Shown one piece after another: positions 52,900 through 63,242 of a DNA stretch of 64,000 nucleotides (positions are counted from its first letter, which is position 1; each line of letters starts with the position of its first letter). Source of the stretch: Hybos culiciformis (Eukaryota > Arthropoda > Insecta > Diptera > Hybotidae); the NCBI GenBank assembly GCA_964007475.1, contig OZ023273.1, positions 41,293,525 to 41,357,524 of the forward strand. Direction: 5' to 3'. The translations under genes were made by a program, and so were the position numbers. Below the pieces are notes generated by a model that was not told the origin of the DNA, searched no databases, and saw only the letters and a program-made list of their open reading frames with translations.

Positions 52900-53690
52900 A
52901 ATTTTTTTTGTATCTAGTTTGTGGGGATAACGTATGTGGCATCCGTCTTCTGTGGTGTTAGTTCTGTGGAGAAAAGAAAATTAAATTGTTCTTTCAACTC
53001 ATTCGTGAGATTTATCTACCTACAAGTTGAGAAAGTTTGATCGTCTCTATTCTGCTGTGCTGAATTTCATTGGCTTCTCGTTCCTCCACAATCGAGACAT
53101 GCAAAGTGTTTTTTATTTGTACTATCTACCTACAAGTTGAGAAAGTTTGATCGTCTCTATTCTGCTGTGCTGAATTTCATTGGCTTCTCGTTCCTCCGCA
53201 ATCGAGACATGCAAAGTGTTTTTTATTTGTACTTATATTATCAAAATCCAATTATTCCTCCAAGAAGGCACGAAAAAGAGGAAAACGTTTTCTTTGTTCG
53301 TGTTGCCAATCTTTGGAACAAAGTATGTGCCTAATTTATTTAAATATCAGGTAGAGAAATTTAAAATTGTTCTAATTAATAATGTCAAATCGTTCACCTA
53401 AGAACTGAAAGAAAAAGAAATTTTTCATTTTCATGTTTAATGTTTTAGTATTCTTAGCCTTAGTATTTTAGTAATTAATTACGTATATTGTATTATATAT
53501 TGTTCTTTTAATTCTTGCGCATGTTGCAGTTTAAATTGTTTACAAAGATATTTAATAAGCTAGTTTAAGTTATATTTAATAAGTATGTAATAGGTTAACT
53601 ATACAGAATATTCTTGCCAATGTATATTCAAATCTAATGGTTGAATAAACTATGAGGGAAAATAAATAAATTTAGTAATTTAGTACTTTT
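52900..53690 (+). pseudogene. 3' remnant of a non-LTR retrotransposon
   Basis: The frame at 53,137-53,334 contains NPIIPPRR followed by FFVRVANLWNKV. Just after, in a neighbouring frame, comes NLFKYQVEKFK. The order (PPRR, F.VR...LWN, then F...VE.FK) fits the region after the reverse-transcriptase domain of many insect LINEs. Downstream, 53,400-53,690 looks like a 3' UTR ending in an AAATAAATAAA-rich tail. The frame is broken by a 110-bp tandem duplication and at least one frameshift. The left limit is uncertain. Assignment to a specific clade is not possible from this fragment. Confidence 0.5.
53015..53234. repeat. Near-perfect 110-bp tandem duplication
   Basis: The unit starting TCTACCTACAAGTTGAGAAA at 53,015 repeats at 53,125 and continues to TTTTTATTTGTACT with only one obvious substitution (CCACAATCG versus CCGCAATCG). 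Because 110 is not a multiple of three it shifts the retrotransposon reading frame. The near identity means a recent event, or an assembly duplication. Confidence 0.9.
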
Positions 53691-54116
53691 CCCTAGAATG
53701 GGAATGTTTTTTTAAAAAAATATCTTGGAAAATGCAAATAAGTAACTTTATTTAATACATTTTTTTTTTTACTAAATTGGGTAGGTAAGGGCTACTACGA
53801 TATTAATTTCATAAAAAAAATTCACTTCGTAACAGTCCCTTATTTTCTCCAAACCTAAGGGTGGGACTATAAACTATGGATATTTTTTGGGCAGTTTTTT
53901 TTATCGAAATTTTTGCTACAGGCGGACATCCTGTTAATATACACATATGTGGTTTTTACGAATAAAATAGACGAATACAAGCAATTTGCTTTATTAAAAC
54001 TTCGCCAAAAAATTGTCTCATATTATCACAGCTTATGGTTTTTTATGTTTGAGTAATATGGATGTAATTTCTTTACTTAAAACTTATGTATATAGTTTCA
54101 GAGATATCGCATTGGT

Positions 54117-54123
<7 letters not shown>

Positions 54124-54169
<46 letters not shown>
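54124..54169. repeat. (AT)23 microsatellite
   Basis: An uninterrupted alternating AT run of 46 bases. It is likely to be length-variable among individuals. Confidence 0.95.
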
Positions 54170-54175
<6 letters not shown>

Positions 54176-54479
54176 CGTCGGTGTTCAGGTAAAAGTGACC
54201 AACTGCAAAAATGCCGATTTTCAGTTTTTTTATCGATAACATTCCAATAGAGCCCTAGTTTTACTAAAAAACAATTTTAATAAGTCAAACGATAAAATGA
54301 ATCGATATTTTTCTTTCTTTACAATGACCAACACTGTATTTATCTAAATAATATTTTTTTACATCAACAATTTTTTTTCACACACATTTTGTTTCTAAAA
54401 GATGCAAAAAAATTCTAAATTTTTAGTTTTACGACCCAATCCAAGAATTTTCTATTTATTAATAACAGAGGTAGGTATA

Positions 54480-54524
54480 ACCATTGATTAAGAATACAGA
54501 AAGATTGTATTCTTAATCAATGGT
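54480..54524. repeat. Perfect 19-bp hairpin with 7-base loop
   Basis: ACCATTGATTAAGAATACA at 54,480-54,498 is followed, after GAAAGAT, by its exact complement ending at 54,524. It could be a short palindrome created by replication template switching, or the core of a small element; the stem is short for a microRNA precursor. Confidence 0.85.
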
Positions 54525-54732
54525 ATAACGGACAACGGTGTACTTAAGCTTTAAAAAATTTAAAATATTTAAAATATTTAATGTAATGCCTGTTTTTTTA
54601 CCATTATTGAATATTGATTTTTAATCATTTTATTAAATACAATTGTTTCGATCAAATTTCAATCATTTTATTTTATTTCATATTCATTTTTTAATGAAAT
54701 TTTTGCATATACATATTATGCATATTGTATGA

Positions 54733-55146
54733 CAGGGGTGCCCAAAGTGTAGTCACCTGATTAATTTTTGTGTCCGGCCTTTCCAATGTGATTAAAAAAA
54801 TTGTACTGTTATACCTCTACTTATTTCGTCTCACTTTATTTTGAGAAAATAAGATCGATTTAAGATTTTGAAAATACATGTTTTGTCTATCCCTTACCAT
54901 TAACTAATTTCAATGAAATGTTCAAAACAAAAATTGATTTTCAATTTCTTAAAATATATATTGCTTATAATTCCAATAAATTACCGTTACTAAAACCTTA
55001 ATTAATTAGAATCTGAAATTTTTGTGACAAAATTCACGTGCACCATTTACAATGAGTACATTTTCAAAGGCATGAACCAAAATGTATTTCCTTTATCTTT
55101 CCTATTCAAATCTGGCTATTGGCACTATGATTTCTGGGCACCCCTG
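54733..55146. mobile_element. Small hAT element (MITE), near-perfect 8-bp target duplication
   Basis: Ends are CAGGGGTGCCCAAAGTG on the left and the complement of CAGGGGTGCCCAGAAATC on the right. The flanks are TTGTATGA (54,725-54,732) and TTCTATGA (55,147-55,154), 7 of 8 matching. The 414-bp body is non-coding. The duplication has TA at its centre like the other three. Confidence 0.85.
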
Positions 55147-55154
55147 TTCTATGA

Positions 55155-55715
55155 TATGGATATAATTCATGTTTAGAAAAAAAAATTAATAGATTTTACA
55201 ATACACGAATTATTCATGTCTGCAATCATTAAGTGATTGTTAGTTGAGTAATACAATAAATTAAATTGTATTGAAACTTCTTCGGTTGCTCTTTCTTTAA
55301 TAATAGTCATTGACCATTGTTAGTATAATGAAAAAATTCAATTGCAATAATATGACTGCAACTACGAAATTTTATTTTTTAATTAAATAAGATTATGACT
55401 TTAAGTTTCTTTTAAAAAATTAAATTAATTACAGCAACTAGCGTCGCCTAGAAGAATATTGAATATTGAATGTACATACTTAGAATATTGAAACATTCCA
55501 TCAGCTTCAATTACCGTCGTCGGTAAACCAAGCAATAAGTTTAAAAAGTCGTAGATATTATTTTGACGCACATTACCTATGACTATATAATATTGTGAAT
55601 ATCACGATTATTGTGACTGTTTAGATTAAGATAATATCCGAATAAAACAATTTCCATGAAAAAAAAATTCTTATAATATTAAGATATAATCAAGATTTGT
55701 ATTTTTTTTTTTTAG
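55155..55715. other. Non-coding, intron upstream of the first clear twin exon
   Basis: A+T-rich sequence ending in a T-rich tract and AG at 55,714-55,715, the acceptor of the exon at 55,716. It contains the short palindrome-like TTACCGTCGTCGGTAAAC at 55,510-55,527. Confidence 0.5.
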
Positions 55716-58700
55716 TTACTGTTGGACCACCACCTCAAAGGCCGTGGATACCATTAGCTAGACCTAATAAAAGTAGACCAGCGTGTGAGTATTTTTTATC
55801 ATAAATATATAACTTTCTCTGCTTGAAAACTTTATCTAGATCAGCGGTCGGCAAACTATGACCCGTGGGTCACGGGGTGACCCAAAGCATCATTTCATGT
55901 TACCCGCTTCGAAATTTTGAAGTGGTTCCCAAATCAATGAATATAGTTTTTGCTTACAACAATTGCATATAAAAATTTTTTGTTTACAACAATTGTATAT
56001 AAAATAGAAAGTTTTCCCAGCAATTGTTTTTGTAAGCCTTAGATAATAAATAAATTAACTTTTAATTTAATTATTTTTTTTTAAATTGCTTTCATATAAA
56101 ATTGCCACTGACCCACTATAAGTTTAAAAAAATCTCATCTTAGGCGAATTTTCCCACGACCAAAAAAGTTTGCCGACCGCTGATCTAGATTGATCGTTTT
56201 TCGCTGATTGTGTTTGATAGCAATAGTTTTTAACAGCGATCAATATAAGAAAGAATCCTCAAACGCTCCCTCTTCGTGAAATAATATCTATTTAGTGCTA
56301 ATAGTCCCATCAAAATCAATTCAGCAGTTTCCGAGCTTACCTCGGACATGAAAATCAATGCATTATAGAAGATTTTATGAGCTGAAATTTACTAACTTAG
56401 TTATATTATAATGGATGAAGATATGAGGCCCATTGGGTAGGATGATAAAACGAGCCAACAGGAGATTATAATAAAATAGAATGAGTTAATTACCTCAATT
56501 ATTTCGTTGAAAAATACCTTCTGAAATGATAACGATTGGAAGCTTTACGGATTCAAAATAATGTAGTTGAAATTGTTCCTTGGCTTTAAAGGTCTTTAAA
56601 GAGAGCTCGAAATTTTATTGATTTTAGACAATATGAATGATGTTGTAACATTTAAGAGCTGTCTTATAACAGCCCCCATAAGCCTAATCAGTGAAACTTC
56701 TTGAACTTGGAAACAAAAGCTTACTTCATTGTTTAATTTTTTTTTAACATGCTTACCAAAAACACATTTCATTATTGTAATGATTTTTTTTTGTATATCG
56801 AATTTTGTAGGTATATTTACTGTTATGTGCTACAATGTTTTGTGTGACAAGTATGCAACTAGGCAAATGTACGGTTACTGTCCAAGTTGGGCCCTCGGAT
56901 GGGAATACAGAAAAAAGGTAGGAACTCAATAGAAAAAAAAAGTTACAAGTTAGAAAAATTTATAAAAACATTTTATTTTATTTAAGGCAATACTTGACGA
57001 AATTCGTCATTACTCAGCGGATATAATTAGTTTGCAAGAAATTGAAACTGACCAATTTTATACATTTTTTAAGCCTGAACTTAAGAATGATGGTTATGAA
57101 GGGATATTTTCGCCTAAATCTAGAGCTAAAACAATGTCTGAAAATGAGCGGAAATATGTAGATGGTTGTGCAATCTTCTTCAGATCATCTAAGTAAGTAC
57201 ATTATTGAAATAAATTTGAAAAATTGTTAGAAATTTCTTGAACTTAAAGTTAAGCTATTTTGGACAAAAAAACCACACAAGTATGAGATTTAGAAGTTTT
57301 TTTTTTTATCAGATTCACATTAATTAAGGAACATCTTATTGAGTTCAATCAATTAGCTATGGCAAATGCTGAAGGATCTGACAATATGTTAAATCGTGTT
57401 ATGCCTAAAGATAATATCGGGTTAGCTGCTTTATTGAAAGTTAAAGAAAATGCATGGGAACCTCCCATGTCTCCAGAAATAGCACAACATTCGCAACCTT
57501 TACTTGTTTGCACAGCCCATATACATTGGGATCCGGAATTTTGCGATGTGAAACTAATTCAAACTATGATGTTGAGCAATGAATTGAAATCTATTATAGA
57601 TGAAGCCAGTCATAGTTTTAGACCAGGCCATAAAGCAGATACAAATAGTGTCCAATTATTGTTATGCGGAGATTTCAATTCATTACCTGATTCTGGTGTG
57701 ATTGAATTTTTGAGCTCTGGCCGTGTTAATATGGATCATGGTGATTTTAAAGAATTGGGCTACAAAAGTTGTTTGCAACGCTTACTGTCAAATGATTTAA
57801 ATGAATTTACGCATTCCTTTAAATTAGCCTCAGCTTACAGCGAAGACATTATGCCCTACACAAATTATACATTTGACTTCAAAGGAATTATTGATTATGT
57901 ATTTTATACAAAATCAGGTATATTATTAAATTAAATTATCTATTATTACTATTATTAAAAAATCTTCAACTTTTAAAATTATAATATTTGAAATCAAAAC
58001 AAAAATAATCGAGAAAACTCAAATATTAATTTTTTAATCGTTTATGTCATTTATAAATAGTTGATATTATCCGACTTCGAACGGTAGTGCCGAATTTATA
58101 TTAATATCAAAACACTTCAATCCAGATTCCGTGTGTACGTGTATGATTATACATTCTGCCGTATAATCCTTACTAAAGCCCGGGTGTCGTTAAAACAGAA
58201 TTTAGCAACAGAACAGAATCAGCGACGGAAAAATGTATTCTTTATTTAATTAAATTCAATTGACATTCTGGCAACAGAAACTAGGGTTACCAGATTTTCC
58301 CCACTACAAACCGGGACAAAAAGAATTTTTTTACAAAATTAATAAAATTTATTAAAAAAATATTTTATTTAATATAAATATAAAAAAAAGGACCGTAATA
58401 CAAGGTCAAGTACGTAATTAAATAATATCTTAAAATTAATAACTCAAATTAGGAACAAAAAATATAAATATTCATTTCATTTACTTGCCGAAGCAACTGC
58501 TGATTTGTGTTTCTGACTTTGAATGTGATTTTTAATGTCGGATAAACCATGACTTATACTAAAACTTGAATTGCAATGTCTACAATACGCTTCTGTATCA
58601 ATTTTGACTTTTTTAATAAAAGGAAATTCTGTAGTACATTTTTCTAGAAATTGGAACTTTCTCTTTGACATGCTTGAAGGTATAAAATAAATCTAATAAT

Positions 58701-61700
58701 ATATAAAATGAAATTAGTAAAACAAATTTTATAAATAAAAGATGCTAACTAACAAAAATTGGTACCAGCCAAATTCCAGCCAAGTCTTGCAGCTAAATAA
58801 ACAAAAACAAAAATGTATAAATAAACAAATACTACCCTGCAATATATTTATAATAGACTGGATTGATGTAATGTAGGATCGAGAATTAGAAAAATGAAAG
58901 CAAAGCGTAACATAACCTGAACAAAGTGGCACATTTTTTATAGATTTATTAATTTTTTTTTTTGGTCAAAAATGTTAAACCGGGACAATTGAGCGTCCCG
59001 AGAATCTTTTTCGGGACGTCACGAAACGACATGAAAACCGGGACAATCCCGGAAAACCGGGACTTCTGGCAACCCTACAGAAACAGAAAATAACCTCGTA
59101 TGCAAAGAAATTATAAATCAAGAATGGCCTTTGAATTTTTTGTCCCTTTCTTTTTTCATATATATTTATTTAAAGAAAGAGAAAAAGCTAGGGGGTCAAG
59201 TTTTTGTTTGCAAAGATGTTCCCAAAAAAAATAAACAACAAATTTTCTAGTAAAAATGAATACAATAGTTTAAATTCATATTCATAATTGCAATTTATTT
59301 TCATTAATCATGAGAGTATGTTTTTACTTAATTTATTAATGAAAATAAACTATATAAACAAAAATAAGGAAAAAATAACATGTTCTTGAAAAATAATTTT
59401 TTGTTCTCAAATTTCAATCTGAAAATAGAACAAAAAATGTTAGTTCTACCGTTATTACAAAGTCAAATTTTAAAAGTTCAAGTGACAAAATTATCTATTG
59501 TCCTGTAAATTTTATTTACTTGTTATGTTGTTGTCGGCTTACTTTAGATGAATGTTTAATTATTATTTTATTCCCGAAATCAAATAATTTTATGGTTAAA
59601 TATTGTTCAATTCAATTAATTTTATCAAATAATATCGGTGATTATTTAAAATATCGATTCCTACCAAGCTTTATAGAATTATTAATTGTAGTATTTATAT
59701 TTCAGGTCATACTTTAGTTAATGTTGTTTACATTTTACTGTCTATTAGTTTAGATAATCGATGGTAGAGTGTTGCAAGCTGCAAGCTGAATATTGTAAAG
59801 AGATAGGGAGATAAATTGAAAAGGTCATTCTAACTTTGGATTTGAAAAAAGAATAACGTAATCGATTAATTTATATATTGGAAATTTGTAAAAGAAGAAC
59901 AAAATTAAAAAAAAAAAAAAAAAAAAAAAATTTTTTGAGCCCGATTTGCCCTAAATATTAGATCCAAGACTGTTTTTCGGGAAAGCCCTCATTTCGGAGA
60001 TATGACCCTTCAAATTTTTCATACGTTACTTCTGACAAAAAATTTTAAACAGAGCTTTCACGAGAATTAAATTTTAAAAATTTAAATTAAAATAGGCACA
60101 AAAAAAAGTTTTTCCACACAAATATGTATGAAAACTTTGGGGGTCCCTTTCTCCGAAACGGGGCCTTTTCTCCGAAAGAAGGCCTTTGTCCCAAGAACTG
60201 ATTTCAGTTTTGGGAGTTTGAGCGCCGCCGCTACCCCTCCCTCCAAGTTTCAGCCCATTCTGAGTTGTTAAAAGAAACGGCAGTATCGCCTAAATTTTTT
60301 ATCTCATTTTTTAAAAATAATTGTTTTTATCTTTTTAGCTTTATAAAAAATTTTCGGTTGTCCAAAGAAGCGAAGTTAAGGACAAAAAAAAATATACCTA
60401 TGTATTTTTATTAAATTTTAAATAGATATTTTTAATAAAAATAATTACGTTTTAAATTTTATAGCTTCGCTACACTTCAGGTTACAAATACAGAATTCAA
60501 TGTTTTGCAGAAAAAAATGGGTTCGTTCTGTGTTTGGTACTTGGTTTGTCATATAAATTTTTTTTTTTTTTTTATGGTTTGAAAGTAGGTTCGACACAAA
60601 CCTAGAAATTTTACTACATAGTTTTATTGCATTTCAAAAAAAAAAAGGTATAACCTGTCAATTTGCAGAAAATTTACAGAAAAAATCATACTTTAAAATG
60701 CTTCGATATAAAAAAAATAATAATAAATTGTAGGTTGACAAAAAAGAAAATAAATTAAAATATTTTTAAAAAAAAATTGAATATTATTTTTATTTTCCAT
60801 TTTTTCTTTAAATTAAAAAAATTCATTTTTTTTTTTAAATTACGAAAAATTAAAATTTTATTTTACAAAGAATTTTTTTTTAATTTTACAAAGAATTTTT
60901 TTTTAATTTCAAACCAAACCATCTTCTATAAGTGTGTCATAACTTCGCTACACTTCAGGTTAGCAACCATGAATTTCTTGGTTTGAAAATAGGTTGGCGA
61001 ATGGGGTGACACACTTATAAAAGATGGTTTGGTTTGAAATTAAAAAAAAATTCTTTGTAAAATTAAAAAAAAATTCTTTGTAAAATAAAATTTTAATTTT
61101 TCGTAATTTTAAAAAAAAAAAATGAATTTTTTTAATTTAAAGAAAAAATGGAAAATAAAAATAATATTCAATTTTTTTTTAAAAATATTTTAATTTATTT
61201 TCTTTTTTGACAACCTACAATTTATATTTTTTTTATATCGAAGCATTTTAAAGTATGATTTTTTCTGTAAATTTTCTGCAAATTGACAGGTTATACCTTT
61301 TTTTTTTTGAAATGCAATAAAACTATGTAGTAAAATTTCTAGGTTTGTGTCGAACCTACTTTCAAACCATAAAAAAAAAAAAAAAAATTTATATGGCAAA
61401 CCAAGTACCAAACACAGAACGAACCCATTTTTTTCTGCAAAACATGGAATTCTGTGTTTGTAACCTGAAGTGTAGCGAAGTTATCACCCCATTCGCCAAC
61501 CTATTTTCAAACCAAGAAATTCATGGTTGCTAACCTGAAGTGTAGCGAAGTTATTACGCTCTTTACTTTCATTTCCATTTTAAATTTTTTTTTAAATTTT
61601 CTTTATAAAATTAAAAATATTCGCATTCGATAACAAAATCGTTATAGAATGAAAACCAATTCAAATCCGAATTTATCCATTCGAATTTCGAATTACATAG

Positions 61701-62689
61701 TTAATCGGATTCTGTCAATGCTAATTTCGAATCAGGAAAAATAAAATTCGAATCAAATATGATGCCATTTTCGAATTACGCGGTTAGAAAATTAAAAATG
61801 CGAATTCGGATTCTTGAAATTAGAAATACGCGGTAGGCCCACTTGGGAACATCATTGCAAACAAAAACTGGGGTAATTTTTTTTTTCATAAGGCCATTCT
61901 TGACTTATAATTTCTTAGCTCGTATGAGGTTATTCAAATTCTGTGAACAGAATGAATTTTTCTGTCGCTAAATTCTGTTGTAAAATTCTGTCGCAGAATA
62001 AATTCTGTTCAAATGTATGGGATTCTGTTCAAATGTATGGGATTCTGTTTCTGTTGCTAAATTCTGTTTTAACGACATCCCGGCTTAAAATTTTAATATT
62101 TCGAGAGAAACAGAATTATTTAAATTCTATCTTTCCAACCTTAAGATCGAAAATATTTTGATACACATCTTAATTATTTAATTAATAAGAATAAGCTTTA
62201 TTTTTTAAGATACCATAAAATGTTTTTAGTCTTGTTTTTTGAGATTTTTCTCATAAATGTTGGAATTTATAACAATTCACTAAAAGTAGCCTTATCTACG
62301 AAAATCTTCTGTAATTTTATTCAAAAATCCATCCAAATGAATATTAATAAACAAGATCACTATGAGACTTTTAAAATTCATACATAGGTAAATACCAAAT
62401 CACAACATATTGAAAATTTAAAACTCATTAAAATATTATAATCACAAATTTATCTTTTCCACAAATAACAGGATTGTAAAATGTAATTATTTTTTAATTT
62501 TTTGTTGTAGGAATGATACCATTAGGATTATTGGGTCCTATATCAGCTGATTGGTTACGCGAAAATAAAGTTGTTGGATGCCCGCATCCACATATACCAT
62601 CTGATCATTTTCCATTATTGGTTGAATTAGAATTAATGCATACAGCTAATCAACAACAAACTCCTAATGGTTTAATAAATCGAAGGTAG
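55716..62689 (+). CDS. twin: CCR4-NOT subunit 6 deadenylase (CNOT6/twin), C-terminal exons
   Basis: Five exons: 55,716-55,784, 56,811-56,917, 56,987-57,192, 57,313-57,917 and 62,511-62,689. All have GT-AG borders and continuous phase, giving 387 codons before the TAG. They cover the proline-rich linker (PPPQRPWIPLARPNKSRPAC) and the entire endonuclease/exonuclease/phosphatase-fold nuclease. The product removes poly(A) from mRNA in the cytoplasmic CCR4-NOT complex with CAF1. Catalytic motifs are visible in order: CYNVLCDKY (Asn), SLQEIE (Glu), LCGDFNSLPDSG (Asp, Asn), GIIDYVFY (Asp) and PSDHFPL (His). The C-terminus NGLINRR is typical of the insect protein. The leucine-rich-repeat exons are not in view and probably lie left of the window. 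The 4.6-kb last intron is inflated by transposons. The first split codon continues from an upstream exon ending in phase 1. Confidence 0.95.
55842..56182. mobile_element. Small hAT element (MITE) in a twin intron, perfect target duplication
   Basis: Ends are CAGCGGTCGGCAAACTATG on the left and the complement of CAGCGGTCGGCAAACTTTTT on the right. The flanks ATCTAGAT (55,834-55,841 and 56,183-56,190) are identical and have TA at the centre. The body is 341 bp and non-coding. It lies 58 bases after the donor of the first exon listed, without disturbing it. Confidence 0.93.
56260..56375. repeat. Relic of a dispersed insect repeat in a twin intron
   Basis: Contains CCCATCAAAATCAATTCAGC followed by AGTTTCCGAGCTTACC. 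The wording resembles the relic at the left edge of the window. Boundaries are not visible. Confidence 0.3.
58282..59077 (-). mobile_element. hAT-like element nested in the left arm
   Basis: It begins TAGGGTTACCAGATTTTCCC and ends with the complement of TAGGGTTGCCAGAAGTCCCG. CAGAAAC flanks it at 58,275-58,281 and 59,078-59,084, a 7-bp match rather than the expected 8. The minus strand carries a BED-type finger frame. The 796-bp length and lack of a catalytic region make it a deletion derivative. Removing it restores continuity of the surrounding inverted-repeat arm, so it inserted after that element was in place. Confidence 0.75.
58477..58671 (-). pseudogene. BED zinc-finger fragment of a hAT-type transposase
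   Basis: A 64-codon frame from ATG at 58,671 encodes YCRHCNSSFSISHGLSDIKN and then HIQSQKHKSA. The C-x2-C ... H-x5-H arrangement with the SISHG(G)LSDIKNH wording is common in N-terminal DNA-binding fingers of insect hAT-like transposases. The frame then stops in A+T-rich DNA and no catalytic domain follows. It is the 5' remnant kept in a deleted element. Expression as a small DNA-binding protein cannot be excluded. Confidence 0.6.
59930..60300. repeat. GC-balanced repeat relic inside the inverted-repeat element
   Basis: After a long A run (59,907-59,930), phrases such as GAGCCCGATTTGCCCTAAAT, CATTTCGGAGATATGACCC, GGGTCCCTTTCTCCGAAACG and GAGCGCCGCCGCTACCCC stand out from the A+T-rich surroundings. 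There is no open frame. This is internal sequence of the 3.9-kb element or another nested insertion. Confidence 0.35.
60466..61556. repeat. Giant palindrome with 474-bp arms and a re-copied spacer
   Basis: The arm 60,466-60,939 is matched in reverse complement by 61,007-61,480, leaving a 67-bp spacer. The spacer (60,940-61,006, with its flanks) is itself present in reverse complement at 61,481-61,556. CTTCGCTACACTTCAGGTTA or its complement therefore occurs four times, at about 60,466, 60,942, 61,480 and 61,552. The arms differ at several sites (for example GAATTCAATG versus GAATTCCATG, and TTTGTCATAT versus TTTGCCATAT), so this is a diverged natural structure. No protein is encoded; open frames in it are mirror shadows. 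Confidence 0.8.
61630..61835. repeat. Block rich in CGAATT motifs
   Basis: Repeated short phrases of the type TTCGAATT, GCGAATTC, AATTCGAATC and TACGCGGT appear on both strands across about 200 bp between the palindrome and the right arm of the 3.9-kb element. They look like degenerate subterminal repeats. Confidence 0.4.
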
Positions 62690-62850
62690 CATTAAGGCCC
62701 CCCTTCCCCTCATCCCACCCTCTCAGAAAAAACTTTAATTTAAAAAACGCTACTTCATTTTTTTTATACAATTTTTTAAATTTAAAAACAAAAATAATGA
62801 TTACCTCTCTTAATTTTTATTAAAAATAAAGTTTATATTGATCACAAAAA
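62690..62850 (+). terminator. Probable twin 3' UTR and poly(A) signal
   Basis: After the TAG a C-rich stretch (CCCCCCTTCCCCTCATCCCA at 62,699-62,718) is followed by AATAAA at 62,825-62,830. On the opposite strand AATAAA lies at 62,821-62,816, so the same 15 bases could end convergent transcripts from both sides. Because the region is A+T-rich, single motif matches carry modest weight. Confidence 0.4.
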
Positions 62851-63158
62851 GAAATGTGCAAGAATAATTTACAATTTTACAATATAATTTTTATACAAAG
62901 TTACTCTAATCTAAACTGATCTTAACACTTAAGCTTTTTAGATAAAAAAATTTTATTGTAATTTGAACTAGCTCGATTTTGCCCCTGTTTACATATAAAT
63001 GAATCTTGATATGACGTTTTGTAACAAAAATATTAATTTTTTGGAATTTTGGGTATTCAAATTTTCCTTCTGGACTCTATTAGAATATGTACATATAAGC
63101 ACTGTATTTTTTCTTTTCTTTTCGATTATATGAAACTTAAAAAATGTTTAAGCTGCTG

Positions 63159-63242
63159 TTAACTTTTACCAGAGTCGCCTTCGCCATCCACTTCAAATAA
63201 ATTTAATTTTACGACACAAGTTCTTCCGACCACAACAAATAC
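63159..63242 (-). CDS. Terminal exon of an unrecognised convergent gene
   Basis: On the minus strand an acceptor (CAATTCAATTTCAG) is followed by 28 codons ending in TAA: VFVVVGRTCVVKLNLFEVDG then EGDSGKS. The base composition is far less A+T-biased than the flanks, and the peptide is balanced rather than Lys/Phe-rich, both signs of a real exon. It starts in phase 0. Earlier exons should lie right of 63,243 and probably beyond the window. I do not recognise the protein. The gene would converge tail-to-tail on twin, with about 470 bases between the two stop codons. Confidence 0.5.
   Translation of the reverse strand, partial: VFVVVGRTCVVKLNLFEVDGEGDSGKS

Larger units (their letters stand above)
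53700..54724. other. Non-coding stretch with a TA microsatellite and a hairpin
   Basis: No gene is seen. It contains the (AT)23 run at 54,124-54,169 and the perfect hairpin at 54,480-54,524. More balanced phrases such as ACAGGCGGACATCCTGTTAA (53,920-53,940) and GTTCAGGTAAAAGTGACCAA (54,184) may be repeat relics. Confidence 0.4.
58178..62084. mobile_element. 3.9-kb inverted-repeat element filling the last twin intron
   Basis: The left end (58,178 onward) reads GCCCGGGTGTCGTTAAAACA; the complement of the right end (from 62,084) reads GCCGGGATGTCGTTAAAACA. Both continue with GAATTTAGCAACAGAA. After the interrupting hAT element the arms match again: AATAACCTCGTATGCAAAGA at 59,090 versus the complement near 61,933, AAATCAAGAATGGCCT, then TTTGTTTGCAAAGATG to TTCCCAA at 59,205-59,225 versus 61,840-61,860. 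Arms are about 230-250 bp and rich in ACAGAAT subterminal motifs; the right arm also has a tandem pair of GATTCTGTTCAAATGTATGG. No transposase is visible, so it is non-autonomous. No target duplication was resolved. Confidence 0.65.

Noticed and set aside
60466..61480. Assembly fold-back artefact as explanation for the palindrome
   Set aside because: The arms carry several independent substitutions and equal-length compensation, which a single-read artefact would not produce.
60777..61533. Open frames on both strands of the giant palindrome
   Set aside because: They mirror one another across the inverted repeat and are low complexity.
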